Source: Erysipelotrichaceae bacterium (GTDB lineage Bacteria; Bacillota_I; Bacilli_A; ML615J-28; CAG-313). From it: a stretch of 49,635 nucleotides of DNA. This document shows, piece by piece, positions 26,129-33,997 of this stretch. The notes under the pieces were generated by a model. That model was not told the origin of the DNA, did no database searches, and saw nothing but the letters and a program-made list of their open reading frames with translations. Made by a program: the position numbers and the translations under genes. The number at the start of each line of letters is the position of its first letter. Position 1 is the first letter of the stretch. The stretch spans positions 1 through 49,635 of the forward strand of contig SVBG01000002.1 of the NCBI GenBank assembly GCA_015059015.1, given 5' to 3'.

Positions 26129-26373
26129 ATAGAAACTACTTGTTTATGAGTAGTCTATAGGGCACCAGCTAGCCTCTATTTCTCTTAAACATATATATGT
26201 TTAATTGATTTTACTTGTTTTGCTTACTTCGCTTTTCTATCTTTTTGATTTTTCTCCCTTCACTTACATAATTAAAAAAAATAATGAAATTGCTTTTGCG
26301 AAAATTAATAAATTTTTATATAAAATTAGTTAAAGTTTATATGAAATATATATATAATTTTCTTAAAAAGACA
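26129..26373. other. intergenic region between convergent genes
   Basis: About 245 bases, AT-rich, with pyrimidine-rich stretches near 26200-26265 and no reading frame with a binding site. Nothing else recognised. Confidence 0.55.
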
Positions 26374-26404
26374 AAAACCTAGAAGAATATATATCTTCTA
26401 GGCT
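26374..26404 (-). terminator. terminator of lrgAB
   Basis: Perfect 9-bp stem CCTAGAAGA / TCTTCTAGG with a 7-base AT loop; the minus strand continues into TTTTTG. It lies just past the lrgB-like stop codon. Confidence 0.85.
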
Positions 26405-26409
26405 AAATT

Positions 26410-27120
26410 TTATAAAAATAATGCAATAATTACAGTTAGAATTCCGCTTGTTACGATTGCAACTGAGCTTATAGCACCCGCACGAGTAGACATTTCTACT
26501 GCTTTTGATGTTCCTACAGCGTGGCTAGATGCACCAAAAGCCATACCAATTGATGCTGAACGGTCAAGTTTAAATATTTTTGTTAAAATTGGACCAAATA
26601 AAGCCCCACAAATGCCGGTAATTACTACAGCAGCGATGGTGATTTCAGGGATACCTCCAATATCTTGTGAAATTTCTTTAGCAATAGCGGTTGTAACTGA
26701 TTTTGGTAGTAGTGAGTAGATCATTTGTTTATCCAAGCCAAAGAAATGACCTAAAATAAATACGCTACTCATTGAAACGGCACAACCAATAACTGTACCA
26801 ACTAAAATTGGAAGCCAATATTGTTTAATAATGTGACGTCTTGTATAGATTGGAAGTGCTAAACATACTGTAAGAGGGCTTAACATGAAATTTACGAAGT
26901 TTAAAGCGTTAGTATATATATCTACAGTCTCTTTTGTAGCAGCTCCTGTGATACTTTTTATGATTAATAGATATATAATTACTGTAATACTTGTTAAAAG
27001 TAGTGGATTGAACAGTTGATTTTTGATAATTCCTCTTAAAAATGAGAACAATGAGTATAAACCAAGTGTTAAACATATATAAAACACAGGTGAAGTGAAG
27101 ATTTTAATCATCGATATCAC
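26410..27120 (-). CDS. lrgB: LrgB/CidB family membrane protein
   Basis: 236 aa, about seven to eight hydrophobic segments. Family blocks include LLPKSVTTAIAKEI, GICGALFGP and SSHAVGTSKAVE near the C terminus. LrgAB/CidAB were described as holin/antiholin-like murein hydrolase regulators, and homologues (PftAB, PlsA-type) act in pyruvate or glycolate transport. Its start overlaps the end of the lrgA-like gene by 17 bases. Which of these roles applies cannot be decided from sequence. Confidence 0.9.
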   Translation of the reverse strand: MISMIKIFTSPVFYICLTLGLYSLFSFLRGIIKNQLFNPLLLTSITVIIYLLIIKSITGAATKETVDIYTNALNFVNFMLSPLTVCLALPIYTRRHIIKQYWLPILVGTVIGCAVSMSSVFILGHFFGLDKQMIYSLLPKSVTTAIAKEISQDIGGIPEITIAAVVITGICGALFGPILTKIFKLDRSASIGMAFGASSHAVGTSKAVEMSTRAGAISSVAIVTSGILTVIIALFL

Positions 27121-27487
27121 CTCTCATCTTATCTTGTAATAGCATTGTAAGTTTTACGCTTAAGCCTACACTTACAAATGTTAAAAAGAAGCTAATTATG
27201 ATGATTAAAAGTAGTTTCCACCATATTGGAGCAAGGATTCCGAAGTAGTTCATGATAGAAACGGCAACAGGAACAAAGAAAAAACCCATATTGTTGACGA
27301 AAAATTCACCTACATCATCTACAAAATCATATTTTATTACTTTTGTAGTTAGTAAAATGAATAAAATAATCATTCCAATTAATGAACCAGGAATAAATAT
27401 ACCAAGAATTTCTTTTAGTAGATAAGAAATTATCTCACCAACTACTGAAAATCCTGCTATAAGGGCGAGTTGTTTTAGTAATTTCAT
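27104..27487 (-). CDS. lrgA: CidA/LrgA family holin-like membrane protein
   Basis: 127 aa with four hydrophobic segments. The family signature IPGSLIGMIILFILL and the block VGEFFVNNMGFFFVPVAVSI are clear. Forms the partner of the LrgB-like protein encoded by the overlapping downstream gene. It is transcribed away from the tmRNA gene. Confidence 0.92.
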   Translation of the reverse strand: MKLLKQLALIAGFSVVGEIISYLLKEILGIFIPGSLIGMIILFILLTTKVIKYDFVDDVGEFFVNNMGFFFVPVAVSIMNYFGILAPIWWKLLLIIIISFFLTFVSVGLSVKLTMLLQDKMRGDIDD

Positions 27488-27600
27488 TGTTAGTACCTCA
27501 AATCAATAATTATTTTACCATAAAATTTATATTTTTACTACAAAAATCGTTTAAATTTTAAATTTAATCATATTATATATATGTATTTTGCACTAAGATA

Positions 27601-27629
27601 TTGACAAAATATAAAAAATTTAGTATAAT
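27601..27629 (+). promoter_or_regulatory. promoter of the tmRNA gene
   Basis: Perfect consensus: TTGACA (27601-27606), 17-bp spacer, TATAAT (27624-27629), 12 bases before the mature 5' end. Confidence 0.93.
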
Positions 27630-27641
27630 TACATATGTAAT

Positions 27642-28002
27642 GGGTCTGTAATTGGTTTCGACAGATTAGTTATGGTTGAGTAAGCATACCGTGGGCAGGC
27701 ACGTTAAAACCTTAGGTTTTAAATAAACGGAAATACAAATTATTCTTTCGCTTGCTAGTTAGCTAAGCGACCCTGTTTTACAGGTTAACTCATATATTTC
27801 TTTGTCTGTGAGGGATATATGGGTCAAATAGCAGACTTTGATGATTAGGACAGCTTGACCTATGATTCGAGATTTAGAGCTGGTAAATTATTAGTTTTGT
27901 TTATTTTCTAATAATTTATAAGACCAAATTAATAAACTAAGTATGTAGAAAGCGAAATTTGCGCTAGTTTGGACACGAGTTCGACTCTCGTCAGATCCAC
28001 CA
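27642..28002 (+). ncRNA. ssrA: transfer-messenger RNA (tmRNA)
   Basis: 361 nt. The tRNA-like ends pair as GGGTCTG / CAGATCC, discriminator A, encoded CCA; the T arm is GAG-TTCGACT-CTC and the D-like part has the typical TTGGTTTCGACA. The tag frame begins at 27729 with GGA and reads GNTNYSFAC, then TAG at 27756-27758 within a hairpin (CGCTT...AAGCG). tmRNA with SmpB rescues stalled ribosomes and tags proteins for proteolysis. The tag ends in Ala-Cys, not the common Ala-Ala. The 3' end is a classic site for island integration. Confidence 0.95.
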
Positions 28003-28015
28003 ACATTACACGTGT

Positions 28016-28046
28016 CCGCTTTACTGAAAGGTAAGGCGGTTTTTTA
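28016..28046 (+). terminator. terminator of the tmRNA gene
   Basis: Stem CCGCTTTAC / GTAAGGCGG with one T-G pair, a 6-base loop and seven Ts. Confidence 0.9.
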
Positions 28047-28052
28047 AATTAA

Positions 28053-28081
28053 TTGATAAAAATGTGAATGTATGATACAAT
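28053..28081 (+). promoter_or_regulatory. promoter of the restriction-modification pair
   Basis: TTGATA (28053-28058), 17-bp spacer, TACAAT (28076-28081) with an extended TG upstream of the -10 box. About 50 bases before the endonuclease start. Confidence 0.7.
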
Positions 28082-28129
28082 AAAGAAAAAATGTAAATTA
28101 TTAATTATATTAGATATACGAGGAAATAT

Positions 28130-28894
28130 ATGAACTATAAAGATTTTGAATTTAAAGTACCAGTAGAATCAGTTTCATACTTAGAGGATTCTAATTTTGT
28201 ATTAGAAATGATAAAATTAATTTTAAGAGATAGATGTCAAAGTGATAATAATAAAATTATAATTAACACCAATTTAAAAAAAGGATTACCGCTAGAAAAT
28301 ATAAATAAAATAGCTGGTCCTATGGTCGAAGCTTGGTGTTGTGAAGTTTTCTCTTCTATTGTTGAATCTGGAAATATTAAATATAATTTAATTAATGCTG
28401 AAGCGCAAACAAGATTAGGACTTGCAGATGTTATACTTCAATTTAGTAAAAATGAAAATTATCTTACAGCCAATGTAGATGTTAAAGCTACTTCTGAAGA
28501 CATTGAAAGTTCAGGTCAGATGCCAAATATTACGTCTTTTAGCCGTATAAGAACAGCTTATGTAGATGATCCAGATTTTATGTTTGTTATATTAAGTATA
28601 AAACATAAAGTATATTCAGTTAAAAATAAAAAAACTAATTTAGTTGATGGTATAATGGAAATAGTAGACTATAATGCTTATGATTTAAAACTTATTGGAG
28701 AAAATGATTTTATATATAATCCTGCATTGGGAACAGGACAAATACAAATAAAAGATATTCATTACGTAAATTATTTTAAAAGAACAACTTGGGAGTTTTG
28801 TCAATTATTAGATAAAAAGTATTTACATAGTTCCAAAAGGAATATTGATGATTGGTATAGAGAGGCGATAAAGAATGGGTGGATTAAAAATTAA
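28130..28894 (+). CDS. putative type II restriction endonuclease
   Basis: 254 aa. No close family is recognised, but a PD-(D/E)xK arrangement can be traced: E67 (MVEAW), D100 (GLADVILQF) and D117-x-K119 (ANVDVKAT). The 20-base overlap with the DNA methyltransferase downstream is the usual layout of a type II restriction-modification pair. The neighbourhood directly after tmRNA and the AT-rich codons fit horizontal transfer. Recognition site unknown. The restriction role rests on context plus these residues. GAGGAAAT precedes the ATG. Confidence 0.72.
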   Translation: MNYKDFEFKVPVESVSYLEDSNFVLEMIKLILRDRCQSDNNKIIINTNLKKGLPLENINKIAGPMVEAWCCEVFSSIVESGNIKYNLINAEAQTRLGLADVILQFSKNENYLTANVDVKATSEDIESSGQMPNITSFSRIRTAYVDDPDFMFVILSIKHKVYSVKNKKTNLVDGIMEIVDYNAYDLKLIGENDFIYNPALGTGQIQIKDIHYVNYFKRTTWEFCQLLDKKYLHSSKRNIDDWYREAIKNGWIKN

Positions 28895-29864
28895 TGAAAT
28901 TATTGTAGGTGATGCTATCCACGAATTGAGGAAATTACCTGATAAATCTATTGATTTAATAGTTACGGATCCTCCTTATAATTTAAAAAAAGATTATGGG
29001 GATACAAAAGATAATTTAGAATTTAATGAATATTTAGAATTTTCTAGAAAATGGTTAAAAGAATGTAAAAGGGTATTAAAAGATGATGGAACAATATATG
29101 TATTTATGGGAATGAGATTCATTTCATACATATATAGAATTCTTGAAATTGAATTAGATATGAAATTTTGTAGTTGGATTACATGGTATTATACGCAAGG
29201 TATTGGTAAAACCAAAGGATTTAGTCCTCGTCATGATGATATTTTAATGTTTACAAAAACAAAAAAATATAAATTTAATTTGGATGATATAAGAATCCCT
29301 CAAAAATATTATAGAAGTGTTAATAATATGAGAGGTGCTAATCCTGGAAATGTATGGGAATTTTCACATATACACTATTGTAACTCTAATAGAATGAAAC
29401 ATCCGACACAAAAACCTGAAGGTCTATATGAAAGAATAATTTTAGCGTCATCAAATCCTGGAGACATTGTACTTGATCCTTTTATGGGAAGTGGGACATG
29501 TGCTAGAGTATGTCAACAATTACAAAGAAATTGGTTAGGATTTGAAATTAATAATGAATATGCTAATTTAATAGAAACAAGATTAAAACAACCATTTAAA
29601 GGTTTTGATAGTATAGATGAAAAAATATTGAGAGTGCCTAATGATTTAAATGATTTAGATTATAGAAAAGAGTATATTAATAATCATATTAAATGGTTTT
29701 TAAAAAACCATCAAGATTGTATTCCAAAGTTTATTGAGAATGTTAAACAAAAATATGGTGATGATTATTGTGTTAAATTAAAAACAAAAAAACAAAAAAA
29801 CTTATCAAAACAAACGCCAAATTTGTTTAATTATTCATCTTTAGAAGAAAATACTGATTCTTAA
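28875..29864 (+). CDS. DNA methyltransferase, beta class (N6-adenine or N4-cytosine)
   Basis: 329 aa. Catalytic motif IV TDPPYNL is near the N terminus (D32-Y35) and the SAM motif I DPFMGSGTCARV lies at about 203-214, followed by FEINNEY; that order with an internal target domain defines the beta class. KHPTQKPEGLYERI is also typical. The DPPY form favours N6-adenine methylation, but this is not proven. AGAGAGG lies before ATG 28875, inside the end of the endonuclease gene, so the two are co-translated. It should protect the host from the adjacent endonuclease. Confidence 0.92.
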   Translation: MGGLKINEIIVGDAIHELRKLPDKSIDLIVTDPPYNLKKDYGDTKDNLEFNEYLEFSRKWLKECKRVLKDDGTIYVFMGMRFISYIYRILEIELDMKFCSWITWYYTQGIGKTKGFSPRHDDILMFTKTKKYKFNLDDIRIPQKYYRSVNNMRGANPGNVWEFSHIHYCNSNRMKHPTQKPEGLYERIILASSNPGDIVLDPFMGSGTCARVCQQLQRNWLGFEINNEYANLIETRLKQPFKGFDSIDEKILRVPNDLNDLDYRKEYINNHIKWFLKNHQDCIPKFIENVKQKYGDDYCVKLKTKKQKNLSKQTPNLFNYSSLEENTDS

Positions 29865-29928
29865 TGTGATTAAATTATCACATAATATTTTTCAAATTTC
29901 ATGAACCTTATCTCGGATCTATAGTTAA

Positions 29929-29963
29929 AAAATCCTGTAAAATTAATATTTTATAGGATTTTA
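29929..29963 (+). terminator. terminator after the methyltransferase gene
   Basis: Stem AATCCTGTAAAAT / ATTTTATAGGATT (one G-T pair) with A-rich and T-rich flanks. Its sequence resembles the hairpins at 32188 and 33762. Confidence 0.72.
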
Positions 29964-30041
29964 ATTTTATATTTCTAATAAAAATTAATGATTCAATATG
30001 ATTAGGTTAAATAAAAAAATATTTTAATATAGGAGAAATTA

Positions 30042-30914
30042 ATGGTTTTAAGAATAATTCAAGGTAAACAAGGTTTTGTTTTTGGTGGGCCTAAAGAAAC
30101 AATTTTAGCAATAGACATAAAAAATATAACTTATAAGATACAAATTAAACAACTTTTTCAAAGGGAAATTATTATTACTTCTTCTATCAATAACGATTAT
30201 AAAGATCTTTATTCAGTTTATTATTCTCTAGAATCATTATTGATGCTATTTGATGGACAATTTTATTCAGTATCTCATGTTTTTGATGAATCTAATGAAA
30301 TAACGGAAAGTTGGATAAAAAGAACTTTATCAAGTAGATCTTCTGCTGATTTTATGATTGGTAAATATAATAAATTAATTGATTTTGCTGAAGTTTTAAA
30401 TGCTAATATATTATTAAAATGGATAGGTATTGAATATGATTTAGATATTGTTAATAATATGATTCAATATTGTTTATCTAGTGTTAAAATGCCTAAGGAT
30501 ATGCAACTAGCATTTATGGTTGAATCTTTCATTCCAATTTGTGAATTGGTTTTTCATAAAAATTCATGGAAATTGCCTTCTGTAAAAAAAGGGGAATCAA
30601 AACTTAAAAAATTTTTACTAGAAATGATAAATCGTTATGGAAAAACTATATTTCAAAAAGAATTACAAATTGGAATAAATATTTTTTCTCAAAAGTTAGT
30701 AAATTCAAGAAATAGAATAAGTCATATCAAAACAAAGAGTAAAAAAGATTATATTAAAGGCAAGGAAAATGTATATTATTTGATGAAATTGTCTTTATTG
30801 TATCGAGTAATATTATTTGAAATTCTTGGTATTGAGAAAAATAAGTATGAGTTAAAATTAGATTCTATTATACAAACAATAGAACAAAGGTTTACAAAAA
30901 AATTTATATCTTAA
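30042..30914 (+). CDS. ApeA-like HEPN domain protein, probable antiviral RNase
   Basis: 290 aa. The C-terminal helical half matches the HEPN_Apea type: SRNRISHIK gives R223-x4-H228, the HEPN catalytic motif, followed by helices YYLMKLSLLYRVILFEILGI. The N-terminal ~80 residues are beta-rich with YSLESLLMLFDGQFY, resembling the ApeA N-domain. HEPN proteins of this type act in phage defence as RNases that stop growth after infection. It is shorter than most ApeA proteins (400 or more). It lies next to a restriction-modification pair downstream of tmRNA, in a likely defence island. AGGAGAAA precedes the start. Family call is by eye. Confidence 0.68.
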   Translation: MVLRIIQGKQGFVFGGPKETILAIDIKNITYKIQIKQLFQREIIITSSINNDYKDLYSVYYSLESLLMLFDGQFYSVSHVFDESNEITESWIKRTLSSRSSADFMIGKYNKLIDFAEVLNANILLKWIGIEYDLDIVNNMIQYCLSSVKMPKDMQLAFMVESFIPICELVFHKNSWKLPSVKKGESKLKKFLLEMINRYGKTIFQKELQIGINIFSQKLVNSRNRISHIKTKSKKDYIKGKENVYYLMKLSLLYRVILFEILGIEKNKYELKLDSIIQTIEQRFTKKFIS

Positions 30915-30920
30915 AAGTGT

Positions 30921-30954
30921 AAAACACCCTAGTTTAAAATAGGATGTTTTAAAA
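30921..30954 (+). terminator. terminator after the HEPN gene
   Basis: Stem AAAACA-CCTA / TAGG-TGTTTT with one C-A mismatch and an 8-base loop, close to the stop codon. Confidence 0.7.
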
Positions 30955-31062
30955 TTATTTAGAAATATATATGTGTGGTATAATTAGACATAATATTTAA
31001 TCGAATAGAAAAATGATAATGGTATTGAAACTATGAAATTTCACGCAAGGAGAATAAAAATG

Positions 31063-31527
31063 GTAAAGACTAAAATAACATATGATCAAAAATTTGAAAG
31101 TAAATTTTTAATGACTTTCGTTATTTCTATATCTACAATTGTCATAATAGGAGTGTCAATATATTGTATTTCCGAACAAATATATAAAGACGATATCACT
31201 TCATTTTTAACTTTATTGTTTATTTCTATTATTTTATCGTTCTTCGCTTTTATTCCGTGTATTATTATAGAAAGATATAAATTTATAATTGATTTAGATA
31301 ATCAAATATTAATTTTTCGTGATTATTTCAAAAGAACTGTCCATTGTGATTTGAATGATATTAAAATTCGAAGAAAATTTGTATGTAATTTTTATGGAGA
31401 TAGTGCTTATCCAGAATATAAGGTATATATATATTGTAAAGGCAAGAAGTTGTGCACAATAAGTTCAAGTGACTTCGAAAATAAAACAAAAGAAAGTTTA
31501 TTCGCCATTTTTAAAGAAAATATATGA
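31063..31527 (+). CDS. two-segment membrane protein, unknown
   Basis: 154 aa from ATG 31063, chosen because CAAGGAG lies 8 bases before it; an in-frame ATG at 31033 has no binding site. Two hydrophobic segments (about 13-33 and 42-64) are followed by a soluble ~90-residue tail resembling bacterial PH-like membrane proteins (YKFIIDLDNQILIFRDYF, then CDLNDIKI). No family is named with confidence. It lies directly before the next small gene and belongs to the accessory stretch after tmRNA. Confidence 0.65.
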   Translation, partial: VKTKITYDQKFESKFLMTFVISISTIVIIGVSIYCISEQIYKDDITSFLTLLFISIILSFFAFIPCIIIERYKFIIDLDNQILIFRDYFKRTVHCDLNDIKIRRKFVCNFYGDSAYPEYKVYIYCKGKKLCTISSSDFENKTKESLFAIFKENI

Positions 31528-31539
31528 TTGAGGATGTTT

Positions 31540-32079
31540 ATGTACTTTTTTAAAAGAAGAAAAAAAGAATTAGAATATATTGAAAGGATAAATAGTATTA
31601 TTGAAGGTACTGAATATCAAGTAGCAGTATTTAAAATATATTATAAAGCATTTGGAAATGTTTTATTAAAACTAGTTGCTAAAGGTAATAAAAACATAAA
31701 AATAGTTACTGATAGAGGAGATATATTTTTAAACACTAAGCCAATATTCTTTGATGAAAAAATAAAAGCTTCTAAAGATGTGACTGAAAAAGTATTTGAA
31801 ATTTTATCATTAGTAATAAATATTATTAAAACTGATGACTGGAGATTAACCGGACAAGAAGATTATTTACTGTTTGCTAAATTAAAAGAGATTATTCCAA
31901 GTGATTATTTAAAAACATTAGATAATCCAAAATATTTTCATGAACACTGCGAATTTTGTATGACAAAGCCAGAAGATAATAAAGAACAAAAATTCTATTG
32001 TACATTAGACAATTATCGCTGGATTTGTGAAGAATGTTATAATGACTTTAAAGAAAAGTTTAAGTTTAATAATCAATAA
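31540..32079 (+). CDS. unknown protein with a C-terminal zinc-finger-like motif
   Basis: 179 aa. ATG 31540 is preferred, with GAGG six bases before; earlier TTG and ATG codons are too close to or within the site. Residues about 120-170 carry CEFC ... FYC ... WICEEC, two C-x2-C pairs plus nearby His residues, which would form a zinc finger. The rest is not recognised. It starts 12 bases after the membrane-protein gene, so the two are likely co-transcribed. No function can be given. Confidence 0.65.
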   Translation: MYFFKRRKKELEYIERINSIIEGTEYQVAVFKIYYKAFGNVLLKLVAKGNKNIKIVTDRGDIFLNTKPIFFDEKIKASKDVTEKVFEILSLVINIIKTDDWRLTGQEDYLLFAKLKEIIPSDYLKTLDNPKYFHEHCEFCMTKPEDNKEQKFYCTLDNYRWICEECYNDFKEKFKFNNQ

Positions 32080-32187
32080 TGTTGAAGTGATATTAGCTTA
32101 TATATCGAAAATATGAAATTTCATAGTGCGGAAATGAATTTTCCAATTTTTCGTACAATGCTAAAACAATCCCGTTTCAATAGTTTA

Positions 32188-32221
32188 AAAATCCCGTAAA
32201 ATTTAAAAATTACGGGATTTT
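32188..32221 (+). terminator. hairpin in module copy 1
   Basis: Perfect 12-bp stem AAAATCCCGTAA / TTACGGGATTTT with a 10-base loop; the T-rich end makes it a likely terminator for the gene ending at 32079. Confidence 0.8.
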
Positions 32222-32290
32222 ATTGATTTTTTAAGGTTCCGGACACAGGTATCGTAGGGTACGCCCCTAGTCCACCAATAATATGCTAGT

Positions 32291-32320
32291 CTGGTTTGTT
32301 GAAAAAACAAGCCAGTTTTT
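32291..32320 (+). terminator. second hairpin in module copy 1
   Basis: Ten-bp stem CTGGTTTGTT / AACAAGCCAG (one T-G pair) with a 5-base loop and five Ts, placed after CCACCA as the real terminator is after the tmRNA gene. Confidence 0.82.
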
Positions 32321-32458
32321 AATTTTGTAGTAAATTTTTCTGTAGTATGGTATAATTAATCATAGGACTTAGTGAGAAAAAAATTTAAAATAGAATTGGC
32401 ACTATGAAAATTCATAGTATTTACATAATTTTGATTAATTGTTAGGAAGTGATTTTGA

Positions 32459-33235
32459 TTGAGTAAATATAAAGATTTTGAAACAGCATTGTCATTTTTA
32501 TTAGATTATGGATTTGAGTATTGTAGCGACATTAATAATCGCAAATGCTATAAAAATGAATATGGCGAATTAATGCTATATTGGAAAATGATAGATTATG
32601 ATTACGGTGTACCAAAACTTTTAATTAAAACAAATTATAATGAAAGCATTATTGATGTTGATAAAGAATATCTTAATTTAGGTAAAAAAAGAACTATTGG
32701 TTTTTATGATATGCTTTATTATGTAATAAAAGCAGAAATTGAAACTAATTACAAAATATTTAATTTAAACATAAACATTAAAAATATCGAAAAGATGAAA
32801 CAAGTATATACTTATGAATACTCGTATGATAAAGAATATATATTTAATAAACTTAAAAAAGCAAATGATTATAGAATTGTAATTAAAGATGAGTATAGGT
32901 TTATGATAGGTTTAGAGGCTACTCACTCTGGTGGTTTTTGGTATGTTGCCAATATAGAAGAGGTTGAGAATAAACAAACAATATTTGGACAAATAATTCA
33001 TAATCCTGATGAAGATGGAAAACCTAGGAAAGTAGAGTATAAAACAAAAGACAAAATAAAAGATGGATTAATCATTGCGGTTATGTTTATTATATTATGG
33101 TGGCTTTTATTGATTATTTGGATTTGTGGAAGTATATATTCATTATTTACTAAAAAGAAAGAAGAACTTACTAAAGAGCAAAAATTAGATAAATTTATGA
33201 CAGAATATTTATGTTGTAAAAAGAAAGAGGACTAA
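32459..33235 (+). CDS. unknown protein with a C-terminal membrane segment
   Basis: 258 aa from a TTG start at 32459, with TAGGAAGTG about 7 bases before it; no ATG fits better. The first ~200 residues are soluble-looking and Tyr/Lys-rich; a hydrophobic stretch at about 204-228 (LIIAVMFIILWWLLLIIWIC) precedes a charged tail with a final CC pair. No domain recognised. It follows module copy 1 and precedes its neighbour by 3 bases, so it forms an operon with the 140-aa protein gene. Confidence 0.65.
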   Translation: MSKYKDFETALSFLLDYGFEYCSDINNRKCYKNEYGELMLYWKMIDYDYGVPKLLIKTNYNESIIDVDKEYLNLGKKRTIGFYDMLYYVIKAEIETNYKIFNLNINIKNIEKMKQVYTYEYSYDKEYIFNKLKKANDYRIVIKDEYRFMIGLEATHSGGFWYVANIEEVENKQTIFGQIIHNPDEDGKPRKVEYKTKDKIKDGLIIAVMFIILWWLLLIIWICGSIYSLFTKKKEELTKEQKLDKFMTEYLCCKKKED

Positions 33236-33238
33236 AAA

Positions 33239-33661
33239 ATGATTAAATCCTTTGTAGATAACTTTATTAAAGATATATATAAAGAACGTATTCTATTTGA
33301 ATTAAGTTCTAATAAACCTAATAAAAGAGAAAAAGCATTTACTAAATTATTAGATTATAAAGAATACTTTAATTCAGATATAGAAAAAATTGATTTAACT
33401 CACTTAATGGATGAAGAAATATTAAAAGTAATTCATACAAAGTATAATGTAAAAGAGTGTTATAGCTTAAAATTTGATAAAAAATTTCAATTAGAAAAAG
33501 CAGTTATAAATACAATAAATAGTTATATGTTAGATATTTTAATTATTGATGAGGAAAATATAATATATATTGGTGAAGTAGGAGACCATAATGAAGGTGG
33601 AATAGCTTCTGTAAAATTTATTGCACATATATTGGGAAATAAAAATGGAGGTTGCAATTAA
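33239..33661 (+). CDS. unknown 140-aa protein, paralogue 1
   Basis: 140 aa, no signal or membrane segment. It is about half identical to the 131-aa protein at 33998-34393 along its length: both share FIKD-YKERIL-ELSS-KP, the KIDL-HL block and INTINSYMLDIL followed by IYIGEV. I recall similar small proteins of unknown function in other bacteria, often in variable regions; an immunity-like role is possible but not shown. Module copy 2 follows it directly. Confidence 0.7.
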   Translation: MIKSFVDNFIKDIYKERILFELSSNKPNKREKAFTKLLDYKEYFNSDIEKIDLTHLMDEEILKVIHTKYNVKECYSLKFDKKFQLEKAVINTINSYMLDILIIDEENIIYIGEVGDHNEGGIASVKFIAHILGNKNGGCN

Positions 33662-33761
33662 AACTCATATGTAGTTATTTGCCGTATATTAAATTTTAAG
33701 ATGCGAAATGTAATTTTCCGATTTTCCGTGTTTTGCTAAAGCAATCCCGTTCAATAGTTTA

Positions 33762-33795
33762 AAAATCCCGTAAAATTCAAAAATTACGGGATTTT
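33762..33795 (+). terminator. hairpin in module copy 2
   Basis: Perfect 12-bp stem AAAATCCCGTAA / TTACGGGATTTT, the same as in copy 1, ~100 bases after the stop of paralogue 1. Confidence 0.8.
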
Positions 33796-33864
33796 ATTGA
33801 TTTTTTAAGGTTTTGGACACGGGTATCGTAGGGTACGCCCCTAGTCCACCAATAATATGCTAGT

Positions 33865-33894
33865 CTGGTTTGTTGAAAAAACAAGCCAGTTTTT
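33865..33894 (+). terminator. second hairpin in module copy 2
   Basis: Stem CTGGTTTGTT / AACAAGCCAG with a T run, identical to copy 1. Confidence 0.82.
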
Positions 33895-33997
33895 AATTTT
33901 GTAGTAAATTTTAGATATATGTGTTATAATTAAGTACAGTATTTACTTGATTACAATTCGTTAATATTTATATAGTTAGAATATTAGGGAGAATAAA

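Larger units (their letters stand above)
32131..32338 (+). repeat. duplicated intergenic module, copy 1 (tmRNA-3'-end-like)
   Basis: About 208 bp, roughly 90% or more identical by eye to 33705-33911. Order: CAATCCCG block, hairpin 32188-32221, GGACAC...GTCCACCA (32241-32277), hairpin 32291-32320, then GTAGTAAATTTT and a TATAAT-type promoter. The GGACAC/CCACCA part resembles the 3' end of the tmRNA gene at 27971-28002. Confidence 0.85.
33705..33911 (+). repeat. duplicated intergenic module, copy 2 (tmRNA-3'-end-like)
   Basis: About 207 bp, matching 32131-32338. Contains hairpin 33762-33795, the segment TTGGACACGGGTATCG ... GTCCACCA (33814-33851) and hairpin 33865-33894. Here the TTGGACACG start is closer to the tmRNA gene (TTGGACACGAG) than in copy 1. 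The following gene is a paralogue of the one before it. Confidence 0.85.

Noticed and set aside
32241-32277. Complete tRNA gene ending in CCACCA
   Set aside because: No matching acceptor 5' strand, D arm or anticodon arm precedes it; only a 3'-end-like segment is present, in both module copies.
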